From an uncultured Collinsella sp. (GTDB lineage: Bacteria; Actinomycetota; Coriobacteriia; Coriobacteriales; Coriobacteriaceae), in NCBI GenBank assembly GCA_900547835.1, contig URIJ01000125.1, positions 1 through 6,135 of the forward strand: a stretch of 6,135 nucleotides of DNA, given 5' to 3'. Both the position numbers and the translations under genes were made by a program. Each line of letters begins with the position of its first letter. Positions within the stretch are counted from its first letter, which is position 1. Positions 5,117 to 6,135 of the stretch are shown here, piece after piece. Under the pieces are notes generated by a model. It made no database searches. It was not told the DNA's origin and saw only the letters and a program-made list of their open reading frames with translations.

Positions 5117-6135
5117 ATGATTAAGATTGCCAAGTTTGGCGGCTCGTCGGTCGCCGACGCCGAACACTTCAAGAAGATCAAGGCCATCGTCGATGCCGAT
5201 CCGGCTCGCCGTTTTGTGGTGGTTTCCGCCTGCGGTCGCCGCTTTAAGGGCGACACCAAGGTGACCGACCTGCTCTATCTGGTTAACGCGCACGTTAAGT
5301 ACCACGTGTCGTGTGAGGAGCTGCTTGAGGACATTGGCCAGCGCTATTTTGATATCGCTGACGAGCTGGAGCTCACCTATCCCATCCGTGAGGAGTTCGC
5401 GGCCTTTGCCGAGCGCGCCCGCTCGGGCGGCTACTCCACCGAGGAGCTTGTGAGCCGTGGCGAGTACTTTACCGCCCGCCTGATGGCCGAGTACCTGGGC
5501 CTACCGTTCTTGGACGCCGCGACGGTTGTGGCGTTCCATCACGACGGTACGCTCAGCATGAATCGCACCTCCGAGCTGGTGCAAGAGTACGGTCAGCAGG
5601 GCGGCTTCGTTATGCCTGGCTTCTACGGCGCGACGCGCGAGGGCCAGATTAAGCTGCTGGATCGTGGCGGCGGCGATATCTCGGGCTCGATCCTGGCCAA
5701 GTGCTTGGGAGCCGATCTGTACGAGAACTGGACCGACGTCTCGGGCTTCTACTCTGCCGACCCGCGCATCGTGCCCGAGGCTCAGCCCATTGCGCGCGTT
5801 ACCTACGAGGAGCTGCGCGAGCTTTCGTACATGGGTGCGAGCGTCCTGCACGAGGAGGCCGTGTTCCCCGTGCGCGAGGCCGGTATTCCGCTGGTCATCA
5901 AGAACACCAACGCGCCGCAGGACCCCGGCACCATCATTAGCGAGACGGCCGACGAGGGCGAGGCCGAGCCCATCATTACCGGCGTGACCGGCAAGCGCGG
6001 CTTTGTCGCCATCAACGTGGCCCGCGACCGCACCAAGCCCCGCGTTGGCTTTATGCGCCGTGCGCTTTCGGTCTTCGAGCGCTATGACGTTTCCGTCGAG
6101 CATATGCCCACCGGCGTCGACCGCTTTGGCGCCGT
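5117..6135 (+). CDS. lysC: Aspartate kinase, 3' partial
   Basis: The frame is open for 339 codons and runs off the window end. Aspartate kinase phosphorylates L-aspartate with ATP, the first step toward lysine, threonine and methionine. The N-terminus IAKFGGSSV (4-12) is the classic kinase motif. VSACG (36-40), SRGEYFTARLMA (113-124), LLDRGGGDISGSILA (180-194), WTDVSGFYSADPRIVPEA (205-222), ELSYMGASVLHEEAVFP (235-251) and KNTNAPQDPGTII (262-274) complete the catalytic domain. An ACT regulatory domain starts near residue 287 (ITGVTGKRGFVAINV) and is cut by the window edge, so feedback by lysine or threonine is likely but its specificity cannot be read. The helical insert around 60-110 resembles the E. 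coli/clostridial type more than the short Corynebacterium type. ATG 5117 matches the family start. It is divergent from thrC, placing first and last steps of threonine synthesis side by side. Confidence 0.95.
   Translation, partial: MIKIAKFGGSSVADAEHFKKIKAIVDADPARRFVVVSACGRRFKGDTKVTDLLYLVNAHVKYHVSCEELLEDIGQRYFDIADELELTYPIREEFAAFAERARSGGYSTEELVSRGEYFTARLMAEYLGLPFLDAATVVAFHHDGTLSMNRTSELVQEYGQQGGFVMPGFYGATREGQIKLLDRGGGDISGSILAKCLGADLYENWTDVSGFYSADPRIVPEAQPIARVTYEELRELSYMGASVLHEEAVFPVREAGIPLVIKNTNAPQDPGTIISETADEGEAEPIITGVTGKRGFVAINVARDRTKPRVGFMRRALSVFERYDVSVEHMPTGVDRFGA

Noticed and set aside
4823..5305. Minus-strand frame spanning the thrC/lysC gap
   Set aside because: It overlaps both real starts in other frames and has no recognisable protein features.
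5501..6103. Minus-strand 200-codon frame opposite lysC
   Set aside because: Antisense shadow of aspartate kinase, which shows clear catalytic motifs.

Overview
The window looks like chromosomal DNA from a gut actinobacterium of the Coriobacteriia, most likely Collinsella or a close relative. This rests on the GC-rich codon use of the threonine/lysine genes, the style of the proteins, strong AGGAGG-type ribosome sites and long palindromic intergenic repeats. The genus is an inference from recall, not a search result. There are two visibly different halves. Positions 1 to about 2200 are less GC-rich and carry accessory genes. Positions from about 2400 onward are GC-rich core amino-acid biosynthesis.

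Accessory half: a 5'-truncated DUF3990-type protein (ADP-ribosyltransferase-like, toxin-like) overlaps by 35 bases a second gene. That gene encodes a two-part protein with a conserved N-terminal region and a C-terminal Xre-type helix-turn-helix; together they resemble a toxin-antitoxin or regulator pair on the + strand (1-1275). After about 200 bases without a recognisable gene comes a convergent minus-strand pair: an exported protein of unknown function (1607-2122) and, 24 bases downstream, a 34-residue single-span membrane peptide (1478-1582). The pair ends near a GC-rich hairpin (1424-1443).

Core half: thrB (2412-3293, homoserine kinase) and thrC (3495-5012, threonine synthase) lie on the minus strand, with thrC upstream. 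lysC (5117 to beyond the window end, aspartate kinase) is divergent on the + strand. LysC starts the aspartate pathway by phosphorylating aspartate; ThrB and ThrC do the last two steps from homoserine to threonine. Homoserine dehydrogenase is not in the window. The 104-base gap between thrC and lysC must carry divergent promoters. A strong intrinsic terminator separates thrC from thrB.

The most unusual structure is that thrB is bracketed by two unrelated long inverted repeats set flush against the gene. A 112-base repeat ends 2 bases before the thrB Shine-Dalgarno sequence. A 186-base nested repeat has its outer arm over the thrB stop codon and marks the boundary with the accessory DNA. No rRNA, tRNA, CRISPR array or transposase gene was seen.
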